A stretch of 64,000 nucleotides of DNA from Aeromicrobium fastidiosum (GCF_017876595.1 NZ_JAGIOG010000001.1:930001-994000); one strand, 5' to 3'; positions 42,455 through 53,938 are shown, counted from the first letter of the stretch. A program made the numbers and translations. The notes: a model not told the origin generated them from the letters alone.

Positions 42455-43555
42455 ATGTCACGCGTCCTCGACAGCCTCGTGATCGGGGCGGGCCAGGCCG
42501 GGCTGTCGACGTCGTACCACCTGGGGCGACGCGGCATCCGGCACGTCGTGCTCGACGCCGACGAGCGCCCCGGCGGGGCGTGGCAGCATCGCTGGGACGC
42601 GCTGACGATGGACGACGTGCACCGCGTCGCCGACCTGCCAGGCCAGGACATCCCGGCCGACTCGGGGCACGAACGGGCCAACCAGTTCGTGCCCGCCTAC
42701 TTCGCCGACTACGAGGCACGTCACGAGCTGCCCGTCGAGCGGCCCGTGCGCGTCCGCCGCGTGCACGACGTCGACGGGCAGCTGGTGGTCGAGGCCGAGG
42801 GCGGGCAGTCGTGGACGACCCGCACGCTCGTCAACGCCACCGGCACCTGGACGCGGCCCTTCGTCCCCCACGTGCCCGGCATCGAGACGTTCGCGGGCGA
42901 GCAGCTGCACACCGTCGCCTACCCCGGCCCCGAGCACTTCCGCGGCCGGCGGGTCGTGGTCGTCGGGGGCGGTGCCTCCGCGGTCCAGTTCATCGGCGCC
43001 CTCGCACCGATCACCGACACCCTGTGGGTCACCCGGCGCGAACCCGTCTGGAACGACCGCGACTTCTCGCCCGAGCTGGGCCGCGAGGTCGTCGCCAAGG
43101 TCGAGGAGCGCGTGCGGCAGGGGCTGCCGCCGCGCAGCGTCGTCAGCGTGACGGGTCTGCAGCTGCGGGAGCAGGAGCGCGAGGCCGAGCGGCTCGGTGC
43201 GTATGCCGACCGGCGACCGATGTTCAGCTCGATCGAGCGGGACGGCGTGCGGTGGGCCCCTTCGACAAGCTCAGGGGTCGGAGCGACGGGCTCAGGGGGC
43301 AGAGCGTTCGAGCGGGCCGACGTGATCCTGTGGGCGACGGGATTCCGACCCGCCGTCGAGCACCTGGCACCGCTGCACCTGCGCAGCCCCCTGGGCGGCA
43401 TCCAGCTCGACGGCACGACCGCCGTCGCCGATCCGCGGGTCCAGCTCGTGGGCTACGGCCCCTCGGCGAGCACGATCGGTGCCAACCGGGCCGGACGTGT
43501 CGCGGCTCGCGGCGTGGTCGCTGCTCTCGGGAGGATCAGCTCGGACGTCGGGTGA
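42455..43555 (+). CDS. FAD-dependent monooxygenase-like oxidoreductase
   Basis: The 366-residue protein has two dinucleotide-binding motifs, VIGAGQAGLST (residue 9 onward, FAD) and VVVGGGASAVQ (about 169, NADPH), with WATGFRP near the C-terminus, as in flavin-containing and Baeyer-Villiger-like monooxygenases. At residues about 268-282 an insertion encoding APSTSSGVGATGSGG interrupts an otherwise normal fold; it is a dispersed DNA repeat (43257-43277). The last 20 bases overlap the convergent FMN oxidase gene. Confidence 0.88.
   Translation: MSRVLDSLVIGAGQAGLSTSYHLGRRGIRHVVLDADERPGGAWQHRWDALTMDDVHRVADLPGQDIPADSGHERANQFVPAYFADYEARHELPVERPVRVRRVHDVDGQLVVEAEGGQSWTTRTLVNATGTWTRPFVPHVPGIETFAGEQLHTVAYPGPEHFRGRRVVVVGGGASAVQFIGALAPITDTLWVTRREPVWNDRDFSPELGREVVAKVEERVRQGLPPRSVVSVTGLQLREQEREAERLGAYADRRPMFSSIERDGVRWAPSTSSGVGATGSGGRAFERADVILWATGFRPAVEHLAPLHLRSPLGGIQLDGTTAVADPRVQLVGYGPSASTIGANRAGRVAARGVVAALGRISSDVG
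43257..43277. repeat. Dispersed CCCTTCGACAAGCTCAGGG-type element inside a gene
   Basis: CCCCTTCGACAAGCTCAGGG lies in frame within the monooxygenase gene and is followed by a degenerate GACGGGCTCAGGGGG copy. The same element type occurs at 59379-59397. Such short imperfect palindromes are scattered in many high-GC bacterial genomes and are read as PSTSSG-like peptides. Confidence 0.75.
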
Positions 43556-44573
43556 CGTACGACCCGTCGAGGTCGCGGGCCCGCGGGCAGCCGAGCAGGC
43601 CCAGGGTCTCGTCGAACTCCTCGACGAGCTGCTCCAGCGCCTGCTGGGCACCGGCCGCACCCTCGCACGCGAGCCCCCACAGCACCGGACGTCCGACCAG
43701 CACCGCGTCGGCTCCCAGGGCGAGGGCCTTCGCGGCGTCCCACCCCCGGCGGATGCCGCCGTCGACCAGCACGTCGATGCGCCCGTCGACCGCCTCGACG
43801 ACAGGACCCAGGGCGTCGGCCCCCGACAGGACGGTGTCGAGCTGGCGGCCGCCGTGGTTGGACACCACGATGCCGGCCACGCCCGCGTCGACCGCACGCG
43901 CGGCATCGGCCGGGTGCAGGATTCCCTTGAGGACGACGGGCAGGCCACTGGCCTCGCCGAACGCGGCGATGTCGTCCCACGTGAGGGTCGGATCGTGCAT
44001 CGCGTGGCGCTCGGCCAGCGACAGCGGACCTGCGAGGCCATCGACGAAGGGAGGGTGGCTCAGCGTGAACCCGGAGCGTTCGGTGCGCTCACGACGACCG
44101 CCGAACGGGAAGTCGACCGTGATGACGAGGGCCTCGTAGCCTCCCTCGCGCGCTGCCGCGACGAGATCGTGCGACAGGCCGCGGTCGCGGTAGACGTACA
44201 GCTGGAACCAGCGGTCGGCTGTCCCCACAGCCGCCGCCACCTCCCGCGGGTCGGTCGTCGTCTGCGACGACAGCACCATGATCGAGCCGGTGGCCGCGGC
44301 CGCGCGCGCCGTTCCGGTCTCGCCGTCCTGGTGCGCCTCGAGCTGGTACGCCGTCGGCGCGACGAGGAACGGGTGCGCCCGCTCACGTCCCAGCAGGGTC
44401 ACGGACGTGTCGCGGTGCGCGACGTCGACCAGCACCCGCGGCGTCAGGGCCACACGCCCCCAGGACGCCTCGTTGTCGCGCAGCGTCAGCTCGTCACCGG
44501 CACCACCGGCGAAGTAGCCGTGCGCACCGGCGTCGAGCAGCTCGGCGGCCCGCGCCTCGAAGTCGTGCGTCAT
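43536..44573 (-). CDS. FMN-dependent alpha-hydroxy acid oxidase
   Basis: The 345-residue TIM-barrel protein has GYFAGGAGDELTL, PTAYQLEAHQDGE, LVITVDFPFGGRR, the active-site VSNHGGRQLD and VLVDGGIRRGWDAAKALALGA, all typical of lactate, glycolate or mandelate-type oxidases. It oxidises a 2-hydroxy acid to a 2-oxo acid with FMN. Its start overlaps the end of the ABC ATPase gene by four bases, so it is part of that transport operon, suggesting that the imported compound, or a product of it, is its substrate. Confidence 0.92.
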   Translation of the reverse strand: MTHDFEARAAELLDAGAHGYFAGGAGDELTLRDNEASWGRVALTPRVLVDVAHRDTSVTLLGRERAHPFLVAPTAYQLEAHQDGETGTARAAAATGSIMVLSSQTTTDPREVAAAVGTADRWFQLYVYRDRGLSHDLVAAAREGGYEALVITVDFPFGGRRERTERSGFTLSHPPFVDGLAGPLSLAERHAMHDPTLTWDDIAAFGEASGLPVVLKGILHPADAARAVDAGVAGIVVSNHGGRQLDTVLSGADALGPVVEAVDGRIDVLVDGGIRRGWDAAKALALGADAVLVGRPVLWGLACEGAAGAQQALEQLVEEFDETLGLLGCPRARDLDGSYVTRRPS

Positions 44574-45304
44574 GACAGGTGCCTGGCCAGGAACTCGGCT
44601 GTGCGGGGGCTGCGCGGCGCGGTGAACATCTGCTCGGGCGTGCCCGACTCCTCGATGCGCCCGTCGGCCATGAACACGATGCGGTCGGACACCTCGCGGG
44701 CGAAGGTCATCTCGTGCGTCGCCATGACGATCGTCATGCCCTCGGCCCGCAGGTCGCGGATGACGTCGAGCACCTCGCCGACGAGCATGGGGTCGAGCGC
44801 CGACGTGATCTCGTCGAGCAGCAGCAGCCGCGGCTGCATCGCGATGGCCCGCACCAGCGCGACCCGCTGCTGCTGACCACCCGACATCGCATCCGGGTAG
44901 GCACCGGCGCGGTCGGCCAGGCCGACCCGTTCGAGCAAGGTGTGAGCCCGGGTCCGCGCTGCCTCCCGCGACTCGCCCCGCGACTTCACGGGTCCGAGCA
45001 CGATGTTCTGCTCGACCGTCAGGTGCGGGAACAGGTTGTAGGCCTGGAACACGATCCCGATGTCGCGGCGGACGGCATCGGCGTCGACGCGCGGATCGGT
45101 GATCTCGCGGTCGCCGAACCAGATGTCGCCGTCGTCGACCTGCTCGAGCAGGTTGAGGCAGCGCAGCAGGGTCGACTTGCCCGAGCCGGAAGCACCGATC
45201 AGGCAGACGACCTCGCCCGCGGTGATGTCGAGCGAGACGCCCTTCAGCACCTCGTGGTCGCCGAACGACTTGCGGACGGCATCGGCCCGGAGCATCGCGC
45301 CCAT
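44570..45304 (-). CDS. Polar amino acid ABC importer ATPase
   Basis: From the ATG at 45304 the GlnQ-type ATPase has 244 residues: Walker A IGASGSGKST, MSGGQQQRVALVRAI, LLLLDEITSALDP, and the HEMTFAREVSDRIVFM segment of amino acid importers. Its ATG overlaps the permease stop by one base and its stop overlaps the FMN oxidase start by four. It energises uptake of a polar amino acid or related acid. Confidence 0.94.
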   Translation of the reverse strand: MGAMLRADAVRKSFGDHEVLKGVSLDITAGEVVCLIGASGSGKSTLLRCLNLLEQVDDGDIWFGDREITDPRVDADAVRRDIGIVFQAYNLFPHLTVEQNIVLGPVKSRGESREAARTRAHTLLERVGLADRAGAYPDAMSGGQQQRVALVRAIAMQPRLLLLDEITSALDPMLVGEVLDVIRDLRAEGMTIVMATHEMTFAREVSDRIVFMADGRIEESGTPEQMFTAPRSPRTAEFLARHLS

Positions 45305-46155
45305 CAGATTCCGTTCTCGCGGCGCAGCGAGCGCACCGTCAGGTAGTCGGTGAAGCGGGCCAACGGGATCGTCGCGACGATGAAGAAGCATGCCGCGACG
45401 ACGTACCCCGTGAACGCGAAGGTGCGTCCGGAGTCGACCTGGGCGACGCGCAGCGCCTCGACCAGTCCGATGATCGACAGCAGGGCGGTGTCCTTCTGCA
45501 GCGACACGAAGTCGTTGAGCAGCGGCGGGGCGACCCGGCGGATCGCCTGCGGCAGGACGATGTGGCGCATCGTCTGCCCGTACGACAGCCCGAGCGCGCG
45601 TCCGCTGGCCCACTGCGTGGGGTGGATCGACAGGATGCCCGCGCGCAGCACCTCGGCGACGTACGCGCCGTAGCTGAGGGTCAGGGCGATGACACCGAGC
45701 CAGAACAGGCTCGTCGGCAGACCGGCCAGGGCCAGCGCCGGCACGCCGAAGCCGACGAGGAACACCACGAGGATCGTGGGCGTGCCGCGAAAGACGTCGG
45801 TGTAGACGACGGCCAGCAGCTTGATCGGCGCGAGTGCCGGCGACGGCACCACCCGGATGATCGCGACGGTGATCGCGACGACCAGGATGAACACCTCGGC
45901 CACGAGGAACAGCCGGATGTTGAGCCAGAAGGCCCTCGCGACGTCGGGCAGGACGGCCTTGGCGTCGCCCAGGTCGAAGTACGTCGCGCGCACACGGGGC
46001 CAGCCCGGGGACTGGGTCACGGCCAGGGCCAGGGCACCCAGCACGACGACGGTCGAGAGCACCGCCACCGCGGCCCGCGTGCGGGCACGGCGACGGCGGT
46101 ACGAGGCTCGCTCGAGCTGACGCTGGCTGACCCCGGACGCTGCGGCCTCGGTCAC
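45304..46155 (-). CDS. Polar amino acid ABC importer permease
   Basis: A GTG at 46155 overlapping the previous stop by four bases gives 283 residues. After a basic N-terminus (SYRRRRARTRA) come about five helices and the HisM/GlnP loop (RAGILSIHPTQWASGRALGLSYGQTMRHIVLPQAIR), here residues about 185-220 in parts. DVFRGTPTILVVFL is also characteristic. It forms the membrane channel of the importer. Confidence 0.93.
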   Translation of the reverse strand: MTEAAASGVSQRQLERASYRRRRARTRAAVAVLSTVVVLGALALAVTQSPGWPRVRATYFDLGDAKAVLPDVARAFWLNIRLFLVAEVFILVVAITVAIIRVVPSPALAPIKLLAVVYTDVFRGTPTILVVFLVGFGVPALALAGLPTSLFWLGVIALTLSYGAYVAEVLRAGILSIHPTQWASGRALGLSYGQTMRHIVLPQAIRRVAPPLLNDFVSLQKDTALLSIIGLVEALRVAQVDSGRTFAFTGYVVAACFFIVATIPLARFTDYLTVRSLRRENGI

Positions 46156-47042
46156 TTCAGCTCGGGCACGTCGGTGGCCTGGTTGAGCCACTCCTCCTGG
46201 AGGGCCTTGAGAGTGCCGTCGTCGGCCAGCGCGTCGACCGCGAGGCTCACGCACGGGGTCAGCTTGCTGTCCTTGGCCAACAGCAGGCCGAACTGCTCGG
46301 ACTCACCCGTCGTGGGCTGGAACTGCCCGACGATCGTCGCGCCGTCGAGCTCGGCCGCGGTCAGGTAGTAGGCCGAGGGAAGGTCGGCGACGACGGCGTC
46401 GACCTGACCGTTCTGCAGGGCCTGAGCAGCCTTGGTCGTGTCGTCGTAGACGAGCGGGTCGCTCGTGGGCGCGATCTGCTTGATGGCCTCGAGCGAGGTC
46501 GTCGCGACCTGCGCACCGAGCTTGGCGTCCTTGAGCTCGGCGAGCGAGGTCGCACCCGCGAACTTCGAGTCCTTCAGCGTGATGATCGCCTGCGCGGCCG
46601 AGTAGTACGGCGACGAGAAGTCGACCGCCTTGGCGCGGTCCTTCGTGATCGAGAACTGGTTGATGTCGACGTCGAACGACTTGGTGCCGGCCTGGACGGC
46701 CTGGTTGAAGCCCGCCTTGACCCATGTGACGTCGTCCTTGGCGAAGCCCAGCTTGTCGGCGACCGCGTAGGCCACGGCGCTCTCGAAGCCCTTGCCGGTG
46801 GTGGGGTCGTTGTCGACGAACCACGGCTCGAAGGCGGGGTCGTCGGTGGCGATCGTGAAGGTGCCGGACTTCAGCAGCGGCAGGTCGGCGGGCTTGCAGT
46901 CGGCCAGCGAGGTGGCTGTCGCGACGGCCGACGAGGAGGAGGCACCGTCGGACCCGGCCGAGTCGGTGGGGGCGCAGGCCGCGGTCAGGGCGAGCGCGAG
47001 CGCCGCGAGGCCGGTGAGGCCCGTGGAGGGGGAGATGTTCAT
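46152..47042 (-). CDS. Amino acid ABC importer binding lipoprotein
   Basis: The 296-residue substrate-binding protein has a lipobox ALTAAC (Cys23), a Ser/Ala linker and a type II periplasmic-binding fold: TDDPAFEPWFVD, GFNQAVQAGTKSFDVDINQFSI and DAVVADLPSAYYL. It captures a polar amino acid-like ligand outside the cell for the importer. A TACGAT box ends seven bases before the ATG, so it may have its own leaderless promoter in addition to read-through from the cyclase gene 16 bases upstream. Confidence 0.94.
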   Translation of the reverse strand: MNISPSTGLTGLAALALALTAACAPTDSAGSDGASSSSAVATATSLADCKPADLPLLKSGTFTIATDDPAFEPWFVDNDPTTGKGFESAVAYAVADKLGFAKDDVTWVKAGFNQAVQAGTKSFDVDINQFSITKDRAKAVDFSSPYYSAAQAIITLKDSKFAGATSLAELKDAKLGAQVATTSLEAIKQIAPTSDPLVYDDTTKAAQALQNGQVDAVVADLPSAYYLTAAELDGATIVGQFQPTTGESEQFGLLLAKDSKLTPCVSLAVDALADDGTLKALQEEWLNQATDVPELK

Positions 47043-47058
47043 GAAGAGAATCGTAGTG

Positions 47059-48060
47059 TCAGTCGCCGCGCAGCCGCGGCCGCTTCAGCGCCCACGGCTC
47101 CAGGTGCTCGTAGCCCTTGACCGAGGTGCGTCGTGTGCGCCGCAGCCGGTAGGTGTCGGACTCCTCGCGCAGGATGCCGGCGAGCTCGGAGTCGACCAGC
47201 ACGCGACCCGGCCGGGCGATCGACGTGAGCCGCGATGCCAGGTTGACCGTGGGCCCGAAGACGTCGCCCAGACGGGCGAGAACGGGGCCGTGCGCGGACC
47301 CGACCCGTACCTCCGGGAACTGCTCGTCGTGCTCCGACCGCTCGACCAGAAGCAGCGCGAGATCGGCGGCGTCGAACGGGTCGTCGACGGTGTAGAGCAC
47401 CTCGTCACCGATGGTCTTGACCACCTGGCCGTCGCGCTCGACCACGAGGTCTGTGACGACGCGCTCGAACCACTCGACCATCTCGCCCAGCGCGCGCGTG
47501 CTCATCTGGCGGCTGCGTGACGTGTAGCCGACGATGTCGACGAAGCCGACCGTCGTCTCGGTCGACGTCGCGCCGCCGGCGGAACCGCGCAGTGCCATGC
47601 GGCTCGCGGTCGCCAGCAGGTGACGCCGCCAGATGTAGCCCTGCACCTCCTCGACCATCGGGATGACCTCGGTCAGCACCTCGAGCGGCGGCTCGTCGCC
47701 CCCGTCGTCGGCGCTGAGCGAGGAGAGGAGCAAGCGGGTCTGCCAGTCGGCCAGACGCGAGAACGAGCGACCCATCGACCGGACGAACTGCGGCATGCGC
47801 TCGGGGTCGACGACGCCGAGATCGGTCAGGCGGCGGGTGATGCGCAGTGCCTCGACATCGGCCGGGGTGAACGCCACGACCCCCGGCCCCACCTCGGAGA
47901 ACCCGAGGTGCCGCCACATCGCATTGGCCTCGTCAATGTCGACACCCGCGGCCTCGGCGACCTCCTCCTGGGTCAGGGAGGGCGGCGCGTCGAACAGGTA
48001 GGCCGAGGCGACGTCGATCAGCAGGGACGGATCGAAGGCCGGCTGGTCGTCTGACGTCAT
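47059..48060 (-). CDS. Class III adenylate cyclase, Rv1264-like
   Basis: The 333-residue protein has an N-terminal helical regulatory domain (about 1-155) like the pH-sensing autoinhibitory domain of mycobacterial Rv1264, and a class III cyclase domain (about 165-320). The metal Asp is in FVDIVGYT, the second acidic segment in KTIGDEVLYTV with the adenine-specifying Lys, and DVFGPTVNLASRL supplies Asp, Asn and Arg, so all catalytic residues appear present. It makes cAMP, probably in response to pH. It lies 16 bases upstream of the amino acid importer genes on the same strand. Confidence 0.93.
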   Translation of the reverse strand: MTSDDQPAFDPSLLIDVASAYLFDAPPSLTQEEVAEAAGVDIDEANAMWRHLGFSEVGPGVVAFTPADVEALRITRRLTDLGVVDPERMPQFVRSMGRSFSRLADWQTRLLLSSLSADDGGDEPPLEVLTEVIPMVEEVQGYIWRRHLLATASRMALRGSAGGATSTETTVGFVDIVGYTSRSRQMSTRALGEMVEWFERVVTDLVVERDGQVVKTIGDEVLYTVDDPFDAADLALLLVERSEHDEQFPEVRVGSAHGPVLARLGDVFGPTVNLASRLTSIARPGRVLVDSELAGILREESDTYRLRRTRRTSVKGYEHLEPWALKRPRLRGD

Positions 48061-48096
48061 CGCCAGATGCTATCCCGCCCGGGACGTCCCCGCTTA

Positions 48097-48110
48097 TGCA
48101 ACCAGTTGCA
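48097..48110. promoter_or_regulatory. Palindrome before padR
   Basis: TGCAAC-CA-GTTGCA lies 30 bases before the PadR start and 37 bases before the divergent cyclase start. PadR proteins bind such short dyads in their own promoters, so this is the likely autoregulatory site; it may also affect the cyclase gene. Confidence 0.55.
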
Positions 48111-48655
48111 CATGCGTGCTGGACGTACTACCGTCCGGCCATGGCCCTGGAGCATGCGATCCTCGTGTCCCTCGCGGAGCGCTCCGCCTCGGGCTACGAC
48201 CTGGCACGCCGGTTCGACGCCTCGATCGGCCACTTCTGGAAGGCCAGCCACCAGCAGATCTACAAGGTGCTGGCCCGCATGGAGGGCGATGGCTGGGTGT
48301 CGTCCGAGACCGTGGCCCAGGCCGGACGGCCCGACAAGAAGGTCTACGTCGTGACGAGCGCCGGTCGCACGGAGCTGGCGGCGTGGACGGCGCGTCCGAC
48401 CGCCGAGGAGCACCTGCGCAGCGAGTTCTCGGTCAAGCTGCGCGCCCTGCCGTTCGGCGACGCCGCCGCGATCGTCGAGGACGTGCGCCGGCAGCGCCGC
48501 CACCACGCCGATCGCCTGGCCTACTACGTCGAGAGCGCGGCGAAGTTCTACCCCGACCCGGACTCCCTGACGCACGATCAGCTCGGCGGCTGGCTCGTGC
48601 TGCGCGGCGGCCTGCTGACCGAGGAGACCGCGATCAGGTGGTGCGACGAGATCCT

Positions 48656-50940
<2,285 letters not shown>

Positions 50941-50993
50941 CGGCGTCGCCCGAAACGGTCCGTGACAGGTCGTCGTCGCGCTACGGTCACGCG

Positions 50994-51335
50994 GTGAACG
51001 ACACCTCCACGACCCGCTCCGGCACCGCCGCCGCCTGGGTCATCTACGTCCTGCAGCTGCTGCTGTCGGCAGTGCTCGCGCTGCTGGCGATCACGTCGGT
51101 CTTCATGACCGACTCGTGCGGCAGCGTGAGCGACGAGCCCGCGGTCTGCGACACCGACTACTTCGGGGCCGTCCTGTTCGGCTACTGGATCGCCCTGGCC
51201 GTGCTGCTCGTGCTGGTCCCGATCGCGATCGTCCGCGCGTCGCGCCGCGGCCGACCCGCCTGGTTGCGGGCCCTCGGCGGCATCGTCGTCACGGTGGCGC
51301 TGACCGTCGGCTTCGTGATGCTCATGGTGCGCTGA
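50994..51335 (+). CDS. Small membrane protein, unknown
   Basis: A GTG at 50994 gives 113 residues with three hydrophobic helices (about 14-34, 57-78, 93-111) and two cysteines in the loop DSCGSVSDEPAVCDTDY. It has no recognisable domain. Composition and hydropathy support a real integral membrane protein. It precedes the DUF1697 gene by 16 bases. Confidence 0.65.
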   Translation: MNDTSTTRSGTAAAWVIYVLQLLLSAVLALLAITSVFMTDSCGSVSDEPAVCDTDYFGAVLFGYWIALAVLLVLVPIAIVRASRRGRPAWLRALGGIVVTVALTVGFVMLMVR

Positions 51336-51351
51336 GCGCGATACTGGAGGC

Positions 51352-51879
51352 ATGCCCGTCCGGATCATCCTGCTGCGCGCCGTCAACGTCGGCGGCGGGG
51401 GAAAGCTGCCGATGGCCGACCTTCGCGCCATCGCGACCGACCTCGGAGCGACCGACGTGCGCACGTACATCGCGTCGGGCAACCTCGTCGCCGACGTGCC
51501 GAGCGACCCGGACGCCTTCGACCGCTCGCTCGAGCAGGCCGTCGAGCAGCGCTTCGGCTTCTTCCGCGACGTCATCTCGCGCTCTCCCGAGCAGGTGCGG
51601 GACGCTCTCGACGCCCATCCGTTCGAGATCGTCGAGCCGAAGTTCTCGTACGTCAGCTTCCTGGCCGGGGTGCCGACCCCCGCGGCCCTCGAGAAGGCGC
51701 GCACCCACGAGACGCACGACGACCGCTGGGACGTCATCGGCAGCGAGATGCACATCCGGTACGCGGACGGTGCTGGTCGGCCGCAGATGAAGTCGGACCA
51801 GATCGGCAGGGCGCTCGGCGTGCCCGGCACGGCCCGCAACCTCAACACGGTCCGCAAGCTCATCGAGCTCGCGACGTGA
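51352..51879 (+). CDS. DUF1697-domain protein
   Basis: The 175-residue protein matches DUF1697 throughout: ILLRAVNVGGGGKLPMADLR at the start, RTYIASGNLVADVP, and the C-terminal basic-plus-NLNTVRKLIELA tail. Proteins of this family are widespread and have no established function. Same strand and close behind the small membrane protein. Confidence 0.93.
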   Translation: MPVRIILLRAVNVGGGGKLPMADLRAIATDLGATDVRTYIASGNLVADVPSDPDAFDRSLEQAVEQRFGFFRDVISRSPEQVRDALDAHPFEIVEPKFSYVSFLAGVPTPAALEKARTHETHDDRWDVIGSEMHIRYADGAGRPQMKSDQIGRALGVPGTARNLNTVRKLIELAT

Positions 51880-51984
51880 CCGACCTCCACGACGTGCTCG
51901 GCCCTTGCCGGTCGCGCACCATCTGCGCACCCCGCCACGCAATGACACCGCTCGCCGATCGCTGAACTCGCGTAGCCTCGAGCG

Positions 51985-52563
51985 ATGGGTGCATTGATCG
52001 TGGGCTATGTGCTCGCGGGCTCGGCACTGGCCCTGACGGTCTTGGGCCTACGCTCCGTCGGCCATCTCGATCGAGCCGACGAGGACCAGCTTCGCTACAC
52101 GCGCCAGAACGCCGAGTCTCCCGTGGTGGCTGTATACACGGCGACGTGGTCGCTGCTGAGCGTGGCCGGCGCGATCGCGCTGTTGGTGCACGGTCATCCC
52201 GTCGGCCTCGGCTGGCTGGGTGTCGCACTCCTGTGGGCGGGGACGTTCGCGGGCGCGCGCATCCAGCGCCGAAGAGTGCTGAGGACCCTCGGCGACCGCG
52301 GCCGTACGGTCCGCAGCCCTCGCAACCAGCGACGCCTGGCGGCTGCCCGGCGCTGGGCCACTGCTGCGATCGCCGCGTACGCCACCACCTTCCTCGTCGG
52401 CTACGCGTACCCCGACCCGTTGCCGGAAGGAACCGAGGCAGTTCGTGGAGCCCTCGGCATCTTCGCTCTCGTCGCTTCGGCCGTTTGGTTGGTGTTCCGC
52501 ACGCTGGTCTACACGGCGCTCGACGACGACAAGCGTGAAGCGCGCCGCCAAGAGTCGACCTAG
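51985..52563 (+). CDS. Membrane protein, unknown
   Basis: A 192-residue protein with four to five hydrophobic segments (about 3-22, 51-70, 75-90, 123-143, 152-170) separated by Arg-rich loops (ARIQRRRVLRTLGDRGRTV). No family recognised. Its codon composition and hydropathy fit a real membrane protein; it ends nine bases before the sirtuin gene. Confidence 0.65.
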   Translation: MGALIVGYVLAGSALALTVLGLRSVGHLDRADEDQLRYTRQNAESPVVAVYTATWSLLSVAGAIALLVHGHPVGLGWLGVALLWAGTFAGARIQRRRVLRTLGDRGRTVRSPRNQRRLAAARRWATAAIAAYATTFLVGYAYPDPLPEGTEAVRGALGIFALVASAVWLVFRTLVYTALDDDKREARRQEST

Positions 52564-52572
52564 GCTGGACGC

Positions 52573-53376
52573 GTGTCCATCCCGTCCGACCTCCACGACG
52601 TGCTCGGGGACCGGCGCTTGCTCGTGCTGACCGGCGCGGGGGTCTCGACCGACTCGGGCATCCCCGACTACCGGGGACCGACGTCGCCCGTCCGCACGCC
52701 GATGACCTACCAGGAGTTCGTCCGCACGGCGGAGGGACGGCAGCGCTACTGGGCGAGGTCGCACGTCGGCTGGGCGCGCATGTGGACTGCGGAGCCCAAT
52801 GCGACCCACGAGATGCTGGTCGCGATGCAGGACGCCGGCCGGCTCACGGGTCTCATCACGCAGAACGTCGACGGCCTGCACGAGCGGGCGGGCCACCGCG
52901 ACGTCATCGACCTGCACGGCCGCATCGACCGGGTCGTCTGCCTGGCCTGTCGCGAGGTCACGACCCGCGCCGACCTGCATGAGCGGCTCGCAGCCCTCAA
53001 CCCAGGCTACGAGTCGCGCGTCGGCGAGATCGCCCCCGACGGCGACGTCGTGCTGGGCGACACGGGCGACTTCGTGGTCGCCCCGTGCCTGACGTGCGGC
53101 GGGGATCTCAAGCCCGATGTCGTGTTCTTCGGCGAGAACGTGCCGAAGGACCGGGTCGAGCGGTCCTACGCGCTGGTCGCCGAGGCCGAGGCGCTCGTCG
53201 TGCTCGGGTCGTCGCTGCACGTCATGTCGGGCCTGCGGTTCGTCAAGGCCGCGCACCAGCGGGGCATCCCGATCGTCATCGTCAATCGGGGGACCACCCG
53301 CGGCGACCCGCTCGCCAGCATCAAGCTCGAGGCCGGCGTCGCGGAGACGCTCGCGCGGGCGGTCCTTGCGGGCTGA
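52573..53376 (+). CDS. Sir2-family NAD-dependent deacylase
   Basis: The 267-residue sirtuin starts at a GTG. NAD-binding GAGVSTDSGIPDYRGP is at residues about 20-35, TQNVDGLH follows, the catalytic His is in DLHGRI, and the zinc is held by CLAC and CLTC pairs. It removes acyl groups from lysines, consuming NAD. It converges with the RDD gene one base away. Confidence 0.94.
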   Translation: MSIPSDLHDVLGDRRLLVLTGAGVSTDSGIPDYRGPTSPVRTPMTYQEFVRTAEGRQRYWARSHVGWARMWTAEPNATHEMLVAMQDAGRLTGLITQNVDGLHERAGHRDVIDLHGRIDRVVCLACREVTTRADLHERLAALNPGYESRVGEIAPDGDVVLGDTGDFVVAPCLTCGGDLKPDVVFFGENVPKDRVERSYALVAEAEALVVLGSSLHVMSGLRFVKAAHQRGIPIVIVNRGTTRGDPLASIKLEAGVAETLARAVLAG

Positions 53377-53377
53377 A

Positions 53378-53896
53378 TCAGCCCAGGATCTTGCGGGGGT
53401 CGTGGACGACGACGGTGCTGGCGATGAGGTCGGGCAGCGACTTGCGATCGGGGCGCGTCAGGAACAGCACGAACGAGATCAGCATCGTGATGATCGACAG
53501 GATGCCCTGGGCGATGCCGCCGATGATGTTGCGCAGCGCCATGGTTCCCCACGTGGCGGTCGAGCGCTGCTCGGGCCGGTAGACCTTCATGCCGAGCACC
53601 TGCAGCGCGGGCGACGTGCCCTTGCCCCAGACGATGGCGCCCCAGATGAGGTAGCCGATGCCGAGCGTGACGATCGCCAGCGGGATCGACAGGAAGTAGG
53701 CACCGATGCGGCGGCCGTTCGAGGCGAGCTCGACGCCGTCGGGCAGGGCGAGCCCGCTGGCCTGGTCGACGTGGAAGCCGGGGCCGACGGGTGCAGGGGC
53801 CCATCCGGCCGGGGGCGGCTGGTAGGCACCGGCGGGCGGCGGGGGCGGGAAGGCCGAGCCGGCGGGCGGGACGGGGGGCGTCTGTGGGTCTGACAT
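53378..53896 (-). CDS. RDD-family membrane protein
   Basis: From the ATG at 53896 the protein has 172 residues: a Pro/Ala/Gly-rich N-terminus of about 45 residues, then an RDD-type domain with three hydrophobic segments (NGRRIGAYFLSIPLAIVTLG, then GTSPALQVLGMKVYRPEQ, then the last helix and a KSLPDLIASTVVV tail with the Asp). Transport of ions or osmolytes has been proposed for some relatives; here the role is unknown. Confidence 0.88.
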   Translation of the reverse strand: MSDPQTPPVPPAGSAFPPPPPAGAYQPPPAGWAPAPVGPGFHVDQASGLALPDGVELASNGRRIGAYFLSIPLAIVTLGIGYLIWGAIVWGKGTSPALQVLGMKVYRPEQRSTATWGTMALRNIIGGIAQGILSIITMLISFVLFLTRPDRKSLPDLIASTVVVHDPRKILG

Positions 53897-53938
53897 GGGA
53901 GACACCCTATCGAGATCGCGCCCCGCCCCGCACCATCG

